A stretch of DNA of 64,000 bases from Sacculina carcini (taxonomy: Eukaryota; Arthropoda; Thecostraca; Sacculinidae): assembly GCA_916048095.2 (NCBI GenBank), contig OU696583.1:5965822-6029821 (forward strand), written 5' to 3'. Made by a program: the position numbers and the translations under genes. Shown here one piece after another: positions 45,043 to 54,366 of the stretch. Numbering within the stretch: the stretch's first letter is position 1; every line of letters starts with the position of its first letter. The notes beneath the pieces are model-generated. The model saw nothing but the letters and a program-made list of their open reading frames with translations, was not told the DNA's origin and searched no databases.

Positions 45043-45221
45043 AGCAGTACATGCCAGATAATATCAGATTCATTATGGATGTTTATAGAGACGTAATGAA
45101 GAAAATGTACGGTCATTTGCTTGTGGATTTGCGTCAACAAACTGACAACAGACTACGTGTGCGTAGCAATGTGTTGGAACAACCCATAACAGTATATCTT
45201 CCCGCTTTGAGGTATAAATAA
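44603..45221 (+). pseudogene. Polinton packaging ATPase, second copy with C-terminal region
   Basis: It has the same Walker A and Walker B stretches as the first copy. It then continues into a C-terminal region (QQYMPDNIRFIMDVYRDVMK, HLLVDLRQQTDNRLRVRSN) that copy 1 lacks. It is followed closely by two small genes and the integrase. Fossil part. Confidence 0.82.
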
Positions 45222-45255
45222 CACATATAGTTGAACAAGTGAATCATTTGTCAAC

Positions 45256-45585
45256 ATGTCGTCGACGTTGCAACGCTGTTGGCCGACAATCGAATCACTT
45301 CCGCGTCTCACACACCGTCAACAAAAAGCCATTCTCAACACGTACGACCCTGCTCTGATACGGGCTATTTGTGAAATTTGTCATAACCTGTTGCAAGACC
45401 GCGTCCCTTTGGAAAAAGAACAAAAGCGTCGCCTATCCAAATACAAGAAAATACTGCGTAAATTGGGTGACAAACGTCCGCCACTGAAGAGAAAACAACG
45501 AGTGTTGGTGCAAAGCGGAAAATTTTTATCCGCCCTTATACCCGTGGTTGCATCGGTTATAAGCTGTATACTGTCTGCAAAGTAA
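45256..45585 (+). pseudogene. Polinton small basic protein, function unknown
   Basis: A 109-codon segment starting MSSTLQRCWPTIESL. It is rich in arginine and lysine (KEQKRRLSKYKKILRKLGDK) and ends in a hydrophobic helix (LSALIPVVASVISCIL). A small basic protein with a membrane-type C-terminus recalls small core or minor capsid proteins of related viruses, but I have no direct match. Its stop nearly coincides with the next start. I do not assign a function. Confidence 0.5.
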
Positions 45586-46112
45586 TGAGCGCCTTCCAAC
45601 GAATGGTTCTCATATCGCAAGCCACATATGATGAAATGCAAGGTCGAACCATAGCCGCACCCACACCCTCTCTAGAACAAATTCTCAACAAGTCTACAGG
45701 GAATGCCGAAGCGAAACGGATCGAGTACATGAGCGCCTGGCGCCCTGAACAGGCCACCGCTCCTGCTCCGTCTGTAGAGACTGATAAATGGCTCCAACTT
45801 GTACCGTCCAGCTATAAAAAACACGCACAATTCGTGCTTTCCCAATTGAGTAATGTGCTGAGATGGGGCAACAGCACCGGTATCATTTATCTCAATCACG
45901 CACAAATTCCTCGGAGCAATATTGTCGACGTGGTAAACTATATCGTTCGACGTCGTAAAAGTGTTCCTGAGCCAACAGGGTGGGCACAGCTGCGACAATT
46001 GATTGAGTCGTTGAATTTACCGCGAGAAGTTGCCCCGAATATTCACGGGCAGCGAGTTTCGACAGTTGATCAACGATCGGCAAATATCCCACGCAAATGG
46101 ATAGTAGGCTGA
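45585..46112 (+). pseudogene. Polinton-associated protein, function unknown
   Basis: A 175-codon segment opening MSAFQRMVLISQATYDEM, directly after the small basic protein and just before the integrase, with which it slightly overlaps. It has a helical, conserved-looking C-terminal half (YKKHAQFVLSQLSNVLRWG, PEPTGWAQLRQLIESLNL) of the kind seen next to integrases in Polinton-like elements. No enzyme motif is seen. Confidence 0.5.
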
Positions 46113-46900
46113 TTTGGTCGCAAAGAACCAAACAACTCCATCGTCCAGTACGTAAGCGCTTCGTACACAATGCATACACCTCCACTGGACTAAATGATAC
46201 ATGGCAAATTGATTTGTGCGATGTTTCACGTCTACGTGGGCATAACACACAAGTACGTTATTTGTTGGGTGTAATTGACGTGTTTAGCAGACAGGCATAT
46301 GTGCGTGCATTACATAGTAAACGGGGACCGGCCGTAGCCAAAGCAATGAACCATATTCCCACCAACAATTGCACACCGATGCAAATAATGAGCGACCATG
46401 GTGGTGAATTCACAGGGCGAGAATTTCAACGTGTAATGTTAGAGCAAAACATCTATCATTATACGACATCTACAATCATACGGAAGGCATGGATAATTGA
46501 ACGATTTTTCCGTACTCTGCTCTCGCTGATACACAAGTTTATGACCGAAAACAACACAAAACACTTTGTCAAAAATCTACCTCAATTGGTGAATTTGTAT
46601 AACAGCACTGTACATAGATCAATCGGTATTACACCTCGCGCTGTAACTTTATCAAATCAACACTTGGTCAACACATTGTCGCGCAAAAAGAAAACACCAA
46701 AGCTTCGCGTAGGCGATCATGTGCGAATGTTTATTCCGAAAACTCTATTTGAAAAAGGATATCGACAGACATTTAGCAACGAAACGTTCAAAATTGATTC
46801 CACATACAAACGTCGATCAATTCCCATGTATAAGCTGTGTGATGATGATAGAAATTTGATTACCGGGACATTTTACTATCAAGAACTTCAACGTGTTTGA
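46097..46900 (+). pseudogene. Polinton integrase
   Basis: A retroviral-type integrase core: TWQIDLCDVSRLRGHN carries the first catalytic aspartate, LLGVIDVFSRQAYVRAL follows, and QIMSDHGGEFTG carries the second aspartate. The glutamate lies in the helix after TTSTIIRKAWIIERFFR. The C-terminal region (LRVGDHVRMFIPKTLFEKGY) looks like the SH3-like DNA-binding part. This enzyme inserts the element DNA and is diagnostic of Polintons together with the polymerase and ATPase. Confidence 0.85.
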
Positions 46901-47040
46901 ATACAACATGAATATTGTGCATTGTCTTTGCGACCGATTTAGTCAAACCGTTTTTATATATATTTCAAGTATGAATTAAATTATTATATTCATGCCTCTG
47001 CCAAACATCGACTTGGCGATCCCGATATAATGAGTATCGT

Positions 47041-47487
47041 GACATAAAATAGAAATAAAGGAAAAAAGTTAGGTTGGGCATAGAATAAAGAATAAATATA
47101 ATAAGAAAGGAAGAATAAGAAATAACAATAAAAGTTGGGTAGGGTCGGGCTGGGTATAGAATAAAGAAAAAAGTTAGGTTAGGTATATAATAAAGAAAAA
47201 AGTTGGGTTAGGTATATAATAAAAAAGTTAGGTTAGGTATATAATAAAGAAAAAAGTGATGTTAGGTATACACAAAAAAGTTAGGTTAGGTATATAATGA
47301 ATAAGTTAGGTTAGGTATATAATAGAAAGAAAAAAATATAAAAAAAATAAAATAAAATAAAATTGAAAAAATGACGTCAGAGGGGGGAGGGGCCTAAGTA
47401 ATATAAACAAATGTGACAAAGTGGTGAAGCTTTCTACTGCTGTGACGTCACAAAGTCGTGAAACGGCCTTGTATCTAGGTGGCGTTG
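47041..47487. mobile_element. TIR element B, right end only
   Basis: It ends GTATCTAGGTGGCGTTG, the complement of the left end of TIR element A, with about 49 bases in common including TTTCACGA and a TGACGTCA site at 47443-47450. The internal part (about 47060-47330) is built of degenerate TTAGGTTAGGTATATAATAAAG-type repeats. It ends inside an I-type LINE fragment (flank GTTTGGC). The left end is not found in the window, so the element is truncated or its left end has been lost. Confidence 0.7.
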
Positions 47488-48118
47488 GTTTGGCACAGGT
47501 GATAATGATCTCAGTAAAATTTTCGACGCTTGGTCGAAGCGTGGGGTTACCCATAGCTTCCAGTGTGAATCAATCATAGCGGACCCAATCAGCTCTTTTG
47601 AAATCCCATCTCGGTGGTCGTGTTCCTAATCCAGGTACCATGAGACAAACCCATATAGGGAAGTGGTCATTTCCATACAAACTCTCCTCAACGGTCCAGC
47701 TCTGCAGCTCGGTCAGAGCTCGGTAGGTATGGTTTCTGGAACGCGGTCGGCTGTTCAATGATGCTCAGTGTGGATTTCGCCAGGGTCGCTCAACGTTAGA
47801 CCACTTGGTGACCATCGACTCTCGCGTACGTGAAAGTTTCACGCGAGGTCACCACATCGGGGCGATATTCTTTGACATCGAAAAGGCATATGACACCACA
47901 CGACATGGAATTCTTCGCAAGCTGCTTCGCTGTGGTGTCAGAGGCAACATGGGGAGGCTTGTGCAAACTTTCCTCTTGCACCGCACATTCTGTGTGCGTG
48001 TGGGGAACTCCCTCTCTCGTCCGTTCGATCAGGCAGAAGGCGTTCCAGAAGGTAGTGTGCTCAGCGTGACCTTTTTGACATTATGATCCACGACATTGAC
48101 GATCATTTGCCTTCCTCG
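47488..48118. mobile_element. I/Nimb-type LINE fragment with 5' inversion
   Basis: The left part, read on the minus strand from 47758 down to 47488, gives the end of a LINE endonuclease (SLYGNDHFPIWVCL) and the following linker (PPRWDFKRADWVRYD). The right part (plus strand, 47760-48110) gives reverse transcriptase: QCGFRQGRSTLDHLVTIDS, IFFDIEKAYDTTRHGILRKL and AEGVPEGSVLSVTF. The two parts meet head to head at about 47758. An inverted 5' segment joined to a sense 3' segment is the outcome of twin priming. The remaining 3' end of the LINE is missing. An EGVPEGS form replaces the usual GVPQGS. Confidence 0.72.
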
Positions 48119-48798
48119 ATTGAACGAACGAACGAACGAACGTATATTTACTATAGCGCCTGTAAAACACGGGCGCGCGTACTTCAACATGAACAACAAA
48201 GCTAAAGTTGGCTTAAAGTTAGCTTAAGTTAAAGTTAAAGTAAAGTTAAGTAGTTAGTTAGTAGTTAGTTAAGTAGTTAGTTAAGTTAAATATAAAGTTA
48301 GCTTAAGTTAGCAACAAAGCATAAAGTTAGGTTAGGTTGGGTCGGGTTAGGTAGGGTTGGGTCGGGTTAGGTAGGGTTGGGTCGGGTTAGGTTAGGTATA
48401 GAATAAAGAGTACATAGAATAAAGAATAAGAAAAAAATAATAAATACAAATGTGGCGCTAAAGAGACAAATATGTTTAGTTCCACTAGCAAACGCTATAT
48501 ATACACCTATTACACATCACCTGTAAAACGCTGCTGTGGCCGATCTCTGCAGACGTTGGCTTGGAGACGCGAGGACCACGGTTCGAAGCCCGTCAGGTAT
48601 GTATATTTACAATACATAAAAAAGTTAGGTTAGGTATAGAATAAAGAAAAAGTTAGGTTAGGTCGGGTTAGGTTGGGTCGGGTTAGGTTAGGTTGGGTTG
48701 GGTTAGGTCAGGTTAAGGCAAAAAAAAAGAATAATAAAAAATGACGTCAGAGGGGGGCCTAAGTAATGTAAACAAATGTGACAAAGTGTTGAGGCTTA
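48119..48798. mobile_element. TIR-family element C, truncated, rich in TTAGG-like repeats
   Basis: It starts after an (AACG)n run (48122-48142). It contains AGTTAG and TTAGGTTGGGTCGGG repeats (48230-48396 and 48622-48718). It ends with the same subterminal phrase as element B (ATGACGTCAGAGGGGG, then ACAAATGTGACAAAGTG) but stops at about 48798, before the terminal repeat. A minus-strand LTR element fragment begins there. A tRNA-like stretch lies at about 48533-48600. Confidence 0.65.
48533..48600 (+). repeat. Degenerate tRNA-like sequence
   Basis: GGTTCGAAGCC fits the B box and T loop, and CACGG and CCCGT can pair as a T stem. TGTGGCCGATCTCTGCAGA is a weak A-box match. The acceptor stem ends do not pair well, so it is not a clear tRNA gene. 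It probably belongs to the repeat it lies in. Confidence 0.3.
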
Positions 48799-49488
48799 CT
48801 ACTCCATGTTGTACCAGAACAACGCGCTCAGCGGAGACGTGCGACAACGCTCGGCCATTCGCTTGATTGTGCGGTGATGTCGCTCGATAATGCCATTTCC
48901 AGACGGCCGATAAGCGGCGCGGTAACGCCGCCTGACCTGGCAGCTGTCGCAGAAGACCTTCACCGCCTCCGACCGGAACGTGACGATGTTATCAAGCAGT
49001 AGCTCCTCCCCGGGCCCGCGCTCCAGGAAGACACTGCGGAGTACGTCAATGACGTCATTGACGTTTTCTGAGCGCACTTGCCTCCATATTGCGAAAAGGA
49101 AAGGCCCGGAGTCGATCGTGGTCAAGTAGCACCGGCCGCCGTAGTACGTTGTATCGACTGCCAGCCTGCTCCAGTTTCGACCGACCTCCAGCGTGCCGGG
49201 TTCATGTCGGGAAGGAACGGGATCAATACTTTCACAGACCCGATATGTTCTCACGAATTTATCGACATCTCCTCTTGAAACGACAGAGCTTACCATCCTT
49301 GCCAACGCTAAACTCCGATCGACGCCAAAGTGGTGATCCTCGTGGAGTTCGCGCACCGCCAACAGACACGCAACTTTGGACCTTAACCATGCTTTCGGCA
49401 CTCGCGTCAGGACGTCAGCAAGGTTCTGGTCAGATCGCACAAATGTAGACGTCACCATTAATCCGAGCTCTTGAACCGACTCTCTCAA
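48799..49488 (-). pseudogene. Integrase region of the minus-strand LTR element
   Basis: The motifs are DHHFGVDRSLALARM for the zinc module, LAVDTTYYGGRCYL, LLLDNIVTFRSEAVKV and GNGIIERHHRTIKRMAER for the DDE core. Each has a direct counterpart in LTR-2 pol. The region ends at the boundary with TIR-family element C. Fossil part. Confidence 0.8.
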
Positions 49489-50608
49489 TATGTGAAGTTA
49501 CCGCCTTAACAGGACCTCTGTCGCACTGCTAATCCTTACACGACTCGTGCCCTCCAACGCTGACCCCATCCAGTCAATCAAAGTCATCGAGTCGGTGCAG
49601 ACTTCCACCTCGACCAGCCCCAATTTCACGGCCAGATTTACGGCTCGCAGAGCAGCATCCAACTCTGACTCGTTGATATGATCCATCGCATTCCCAACAT
49701 CATCCGTCTGTGTTCGTAGCCACGACGAGTCTTCGACTACTGTGCCCAAATCTCCAAAACAACACCAATTGCCAAACTGCTGGCGTCGCACCACACTGCC
49801 AGTAATCGTCGCCGGCACATGCACTTGCTGCAGACGGGATCGCTCGCGTGCACCTTCTCCAAAATCCCCTGCACCACACGCAGCACATGACTGTTCACGT
49901 TTCCCAACGACCGTCCTGGGCTAGACTTTTTACAAAGCTGCACGCGACGCGGATCCACCCAACAACAGGATAGTGACCGACTAAGAGGTCACATACATAT
50001 AAAAGCTCTCTTTTCGTGAGATTGTCGGTGACGGTTGGCATCTCGTTGCCTCGTTGGAACTTCAGCTCGCCAGCATCGATCCCTAACCGCAACCCGAGAA
50101 CACGACCACCGTCCAAACACTCAGGTGGCTTGGCTTCCAGCCCGTATCTGCGCAGGTACTCGACGACTTATTCCGCGCTTACGACATTCTCGTTGACGAG
50201 GATGTCGTCGATACACGAGCTCACACCAGCCCGTAATCGGTTGTCGCACTCTAGCACAGCGGTCAGTATTTTTGTCATAATACGAGGCGCACAGTTTAGC
50301 CCGAATCCGAGTCTGGTCAGATAGTATCGCCTACCTTCGTACTCCACCTGCTGGTATTTGCAAAGGCTTTCGTCAACCTTGATCTGAAGATAGGTCATTT
50401 TCAAATAAAGCCATCTACATTGTCGGCCGCTCTCGTCTCAATCGCCGCAATGTTTCTTCGCACACGGGAGTGTCATAGCCGGTGTGGCACACCACGTGCT
50501 GATTTAGATCCCGGAAGTCGAGGACAGGACGAGCTTTTTCCTTGCTCGTCTGGTGAACAGCCAGTAATGGCAGCACGCCGCCGCGATCTGAGCACGGTAC
50601 CAGCCATC

Positions 50609-50660
50609 GATGAATAAGTTCGGCGCTGGATAAAACTATCCAGCGCCGAACTTATTCATC
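50609..50660. repeat. Perfect 24-bp inverted repeat with 4-base loop
   Basis: The arm GATGAATAAGTTCGGCGCTG plus four more bases (50609-50632) is followed by AAAC and then its exact complement (50637-50660). It would form a very stable hairpin. It lies inside the decayed reverse transcriptase region of the minus-strand LTR element. Confidence 0.95.
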
Positions 50661-50811
50661 AAACCGTGGTTTGAGCCGCGGGTCCCTTGCGCTGCTGTAA
50701 CTGGTCACCATGTTCTTCAAAATCGGAGGCCCTTTTCGTCATCTCCATTTAACGGACCATTCGAAACCATCGAGCACTGCCACAAAGTCAGGATCATCGA
50801 TCTCAATAACA

Positions 50812-50936
50812 GGCCGCCTCACACAAGCGCCATCGGCGCTCACAGAAGCGCCATCCGCGCTCACACAAGCGCCATCTGCGCTCACACAAGCGCCATCTGC
50901 GCTCTCACAAGCGCCATCCGCGCTCGCACACGTGAC
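50812..50936. repeat. 21-bp tandem repeat, about six copies
   Basis: Units of the form GCGCTCACACAAGCGCCATC differ at one to three bases. On the minus strand each unit reads as seven residues (SADGACV). It lies between the protease and reverse transcriptase parts of the minus-strand LTR element. Confidence 0.9.
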
Positions 50937-52527
50937 CGAGCTGTCGCCACCGACGTACACGCCCCGAACCGCCGAACAACATCCATGCCGATTATTGCGT
51001 CGACACCGTCTATGAGCTTATCGGCCACAATAAACAACAGCAACAACTCTCGACCACCGATCTTCAGCCCACCATATATGACACCACTACAACGGACGCT
51101 GCGACCGTCGTATGCGTACACCTGTCGCGCTACACGCGGCGCGTTCTTCGCTAGCCCGCGCGCGACGATCAAAGTCGTGCAGCGAGTATCGACGACCGCT
51201 ACAATGAACTGGCCGTCAATGGTGGCTGACACGCACGGCAGCGCCTCTAGTCGCGGCCTGGGGCCACTGGGAGGCCTGATGGCGCAGCAGACCTCCCAGC
51301 CGCGTTTCCCGACACAGCTTGGACAGGGTACGGACAGTTTCTTACAAAATGCGCGCCGCCGCAGCGGAAACACTCGACACGCCGCCTCGGTTCTGTACTT
51401 CGTGGCGGCCCACGGTTCACCCTTGACACCATTACTATCGGTTATCCTTCTCTTTCCGCTAGCAATTCACGAGCGCGGTCCATCAACTGCGTAGTTGACA
51501 CGTTGTAGACTCCTTGTGAGCATCATATATCCTTCGAGATATCGTGAGGAAGACCAACAATAAAGGCTTTCTTCAAGACACTGTCATGATTGATGTCAGC
51601 AGGCTTGACCAGCTGACGCAGCCGCGCCATGAAGTAATCAGGCGTTTATCCTGCAGTCAGCTTGCCCGTCACGAATTCCTCGTAGGCGTTGAAGGTGTTC
51701 TTGGCGTACGCCTTCAGCAGAGCCTGTTTGATACTTTCATACGAACCTTGCTCCTCCTCACTAAGCTCATCGTACATGTTGTATGCCACACCCTCTAGGA
51801 AGAGCGACATTACATCATGAAGCTCCGACACGCGACAAAACTTAGCCACCATTTCGAATTTCCGCAGCCATTGCGTCACGTCTGATCCTTCGCACCCGCT
51901 GAAAGGTTTGATCATTTCCGAGAATTTGATCCCAGCAACGGGCACCGCCTCTGACGCATTTGCACAGTGAGCGTCATCGTGTCCGCGACCGCTTGCTGCC
52001 CCATGATCAACCACTTTCGATCGAGTCGCCATGCTTGCACGACGAAATAACTTGTAGTTACTCGCAGATAACAGCACAACACACTTTGTATTGACAATCT
52101 CCACTAGTCAGAGCCAGCACACAGGCCAACAGTCATAAGTACAATAACTGCACACGCGCAACTAGCCTTACACCTACAGACACACATACATACATACTAG
52201 CATACACACACACCGCACGCGCTTTACACAGTAGGTTCCGCCGGTAATCAGCTGGCGTCATCGTCACTTCGACCAATCACCGAGCAGAGCCCGCTCACAC
52301 CACGGTATTGAATTGTTCCGAGCTCCAATAGTCATCGAGCAAACTTGCCCTTTGAATCTGCCTACCCGAGTCTCGATACAAATATACGCCCCTGCCAATG
52401 TATTTCTGAAGCACTTTCATTAAACGATCTTACTCATTATGACACAAGTCTGGATTAACCATGGTCTCGAAATTTGGCCTCACAGAAAGAGTTGTCACGA
52501 AGTGGTCACGAAAGTTGGCTCACCACA

Positions 52528-53584
52528 ATAACTATGAACACTAACTATACTAGTTGCCCACATCGTAAGAGCTATGATACCAAAATTTGCCAGCCGCTGA
52601 TACGCTGGATTTCTCAGAGAAGAGAAGATTGACAAATCTCAAGAGCACGCATGTCCACATTCACAAACATAAACTAATACAAAGACAAATGTCCTAGAAG
52701 CTGACTAAATTCATCAATCAAAACAGCATTGTCAGTCACTTCAACGATACTGTTGAAACTAATATAAAATGACAATAAGAATATATAGAGGTTTGCATGA
52801 ATCCTCTAACTTGGCATAATATAACAAAATAAAAATAAATAAACACAATCTGTGACTGAAGTAATACCATACAATTAGCGAATTAACCTCCAGTGGAGAA
52901 TTGGGTAAAGCCGTTTGGCAACTCTGAAAATGAAAAAGAAGCAGGAAGTGAGAGAGGATTGAGATAGCACGTGCTGGAGCAATATGGAATTGGGTATCAG
53001 GGAGTTTATGAACCTTGATCGTGGAATAATTTTTGTGTGGACAATTTTCATAGCCAAGACTTAACAGTCTGGTGCTCGCAGATCACTAAGTGTGTGTCTC
53101 GAACCTGCGATCGGCCTCCAAAAGGTAAATTTGCTTTTTGTGGGGCAATAATAATTACAATACAACGTCACAAAACAACAAACAACTTTTCGTTAAATCA
53201 ATGTGCACAGAAAAAGACGAGAAAAACTTGCAAAAACGTCGAATCGACACGAAATCATACTACACGCAAAAAGGCGCTACACAAGCACTTTCGCGTGTCT
53301 ACGCAAAAACATAGCAGTAAAGTCTTTATGTTCCCATGGAACAAACTGTGTGTATTGGGTCGACGTCAAGCCCGTTCTGTACAGAATTGTACCCTCTCAA
53401 ATTGGAGAAATGCATCCTATATTTGTATCTAATCAATATAATATATCATCATAATCAATATATTATTCTAATCAATAAACCTATATATTGCCCCGCTCAA
53501 TCAAATCCTGGAAGCTAACCAACCTCAAACTAAACTTTAGCTTGAGGTTTCTGCACTGCCTGACAGTCTGACTGTACCTTTTAA
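52528..53584. other. Gene-free AT-rich stretch
   Basis: Apart from short frames without domains, nothing is recognised here. The stretch at 53037-53432 gives an open frame of 131 codons with biased lysine and threonine use and no known motif; I do not support it as a gene. Confidence 0.55.
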
Positions 53585-54130
53585 AATTAACAACAACAAC
53601 AACAACAAGAACATGTATTTGATATAGCGCACTTTCGAGGGCAAAGGCGCGACCAGGAGCAGAGTAATAAAAGTGTAGACACAGTGCGGTATGGGGACAA
53701 AAATAAGGAGCACAAATCGACAGAGAGTACATGGGTGCTTGCAAAATTGAATACATACAGAGACACAAACACATGCACACGAACACATACACACACACAT
53801 ATATACACATACACATGCATACACATATACATATATGAAAAATGTAATGTAATAGAGAATATATTGTAAAGAGAGAAAATATATAATGGGAATAGAGAAA
53901 ATGAAGCAAAGTGAAAATTAAAAAGAGAATAAAAAAGCATAGGATATAAAAGAATAAAAATAAATGCTAGATGGCCGTTGGCTAGCGAGTAGCTCTTCCA
54001 CCCTTGGACAGGTTTTATTTTTAGTCCTGCTGGGTGTCTAGCCACCCTCCTCACTGGTGGGAACCAGTGGGGGAGCCGGTTCAGTCGCCGACCACTCGAC
54101 TATGAGACTGGTTGTACTGGGCTACACAGT
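53585..54130 (-). repeat. SINE-like unit with tRNA-like head and (TTG)n tail
   Basis: Read on the minus strand, it begins near 54110 with CATAGTCGAGTGGTCGGCG (A-box-like) and GGTTCCCACC (B-box-like) about 35 bases on. The middle contains TG-rich microsatellite, and the unit ends CGCTATATCAAATACATG followed by (TTG)n (53590-53609). A head with polymerase III boxes, a body and a simple-repeat tail is the SINE layout. A similar tail phrase (TATAGTAAATATACG before GTTC repeats, minus strand) occurs near 48122-48155. Confidence 0.4.
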
Positions 54131-54366
54131 ACCAGTTGCAGGAATTCTCCTGACCAGACAATTTACCAGACAGAAGTGAGTCAACCAGCCAAACACAGTA
54201 GTTCACAATGAGGAAAAAGTTTGAAGATAACGGAAACAGATTACAGGGTAGGTTAGATCAAGCAGATTCAAGTACGTGTTTGTGCAAGGCGACATAGAAA
54301 GACTTGATAGACGTTTTTTCAAGGATGTGTGAGGGAAGCGAGTTATACAATTATGTATTATAAGCG
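54131..54366. other. Short unassigned spacer
   Basis: No feature is seen between the SINE-like unit and the foldback-like element. Confidence 0.5.

Larger units (their letters stand above)
41015..47040 (+). mobile_element. Polinton/Maverick fossil, partial
   Basis: Parts in order are a protein-primed family B DNA polymerase N-terminal and exonuclease region, an FtsK/HerA-type packaging ATPase (present twice because of a tandem duplication), two small proteins of unknown role, and a retroviral-type integrase. This combination is diagnostic of Polintons and related adintovirus-like elements. Major and minor capsid and protease genes are not recognised, nor are terminal inverted repeats, so both limits are approximate. 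The left limit is where similarity to the Helitron-like repeat stops. It is broken, with several breaks, and only part of the element remains. Confidence 0.82.
48799..52527 (-). mobile_element. Relative of LTR-2 on the minus strand, incomplete and strongly decayed
   Basis: Parts on the minus strand run from right to left: gag (about 52030-51650), a zinc knuckle and protease region (51430-50890), reverse transcriptase (50400-50170 and around), RNase H (49820-49500) and integrase (49490-48800). The proteins resemble those of LTR-2: LVGHYPVVGWIRVACSF, YLTRLGFGLNCAPRIM and RAAYRPSGNGIIERHH. A possible LTR-like stretch lies at about 52090-52527 (minus strand starting TGTGGTGAGCC), but no partner LTR is found. 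The element stops within integrase at the left. It is broken, with many breaks. Confidence 0.8.

Noticed and set aside
46097-46900. The Polinton integrase as a domesticated host gene
   Set aside because: It lies in its normal place among other Polinton parts, with no sign of host regulation or isolation.
41015-47487. The CCACCTAGAT-type end at 47487 as the Polinton terminal repeat
   Set aside because: The same end bounds a separate element at 30576-39007 that has no Polinton genes, and no partner end is found at the Polinton left side.
48533-48600. A functional tRNA gene
   Set aside because: The T arm is recognisable, but the acceptor stem does not pair and the A box is weak.
52090-52527. 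A confirmed LTR for the minus-strand element
   Set aside because: The stretch is in the right place and starts TGTGG, but no second copy is in the window, so it is mentioned only as possible.
53037-53432. A 131-codon gene in the AT-rich stretch
   Set aside because: Composition is biased, no domain is recognisable, and no splice or element context supports it.
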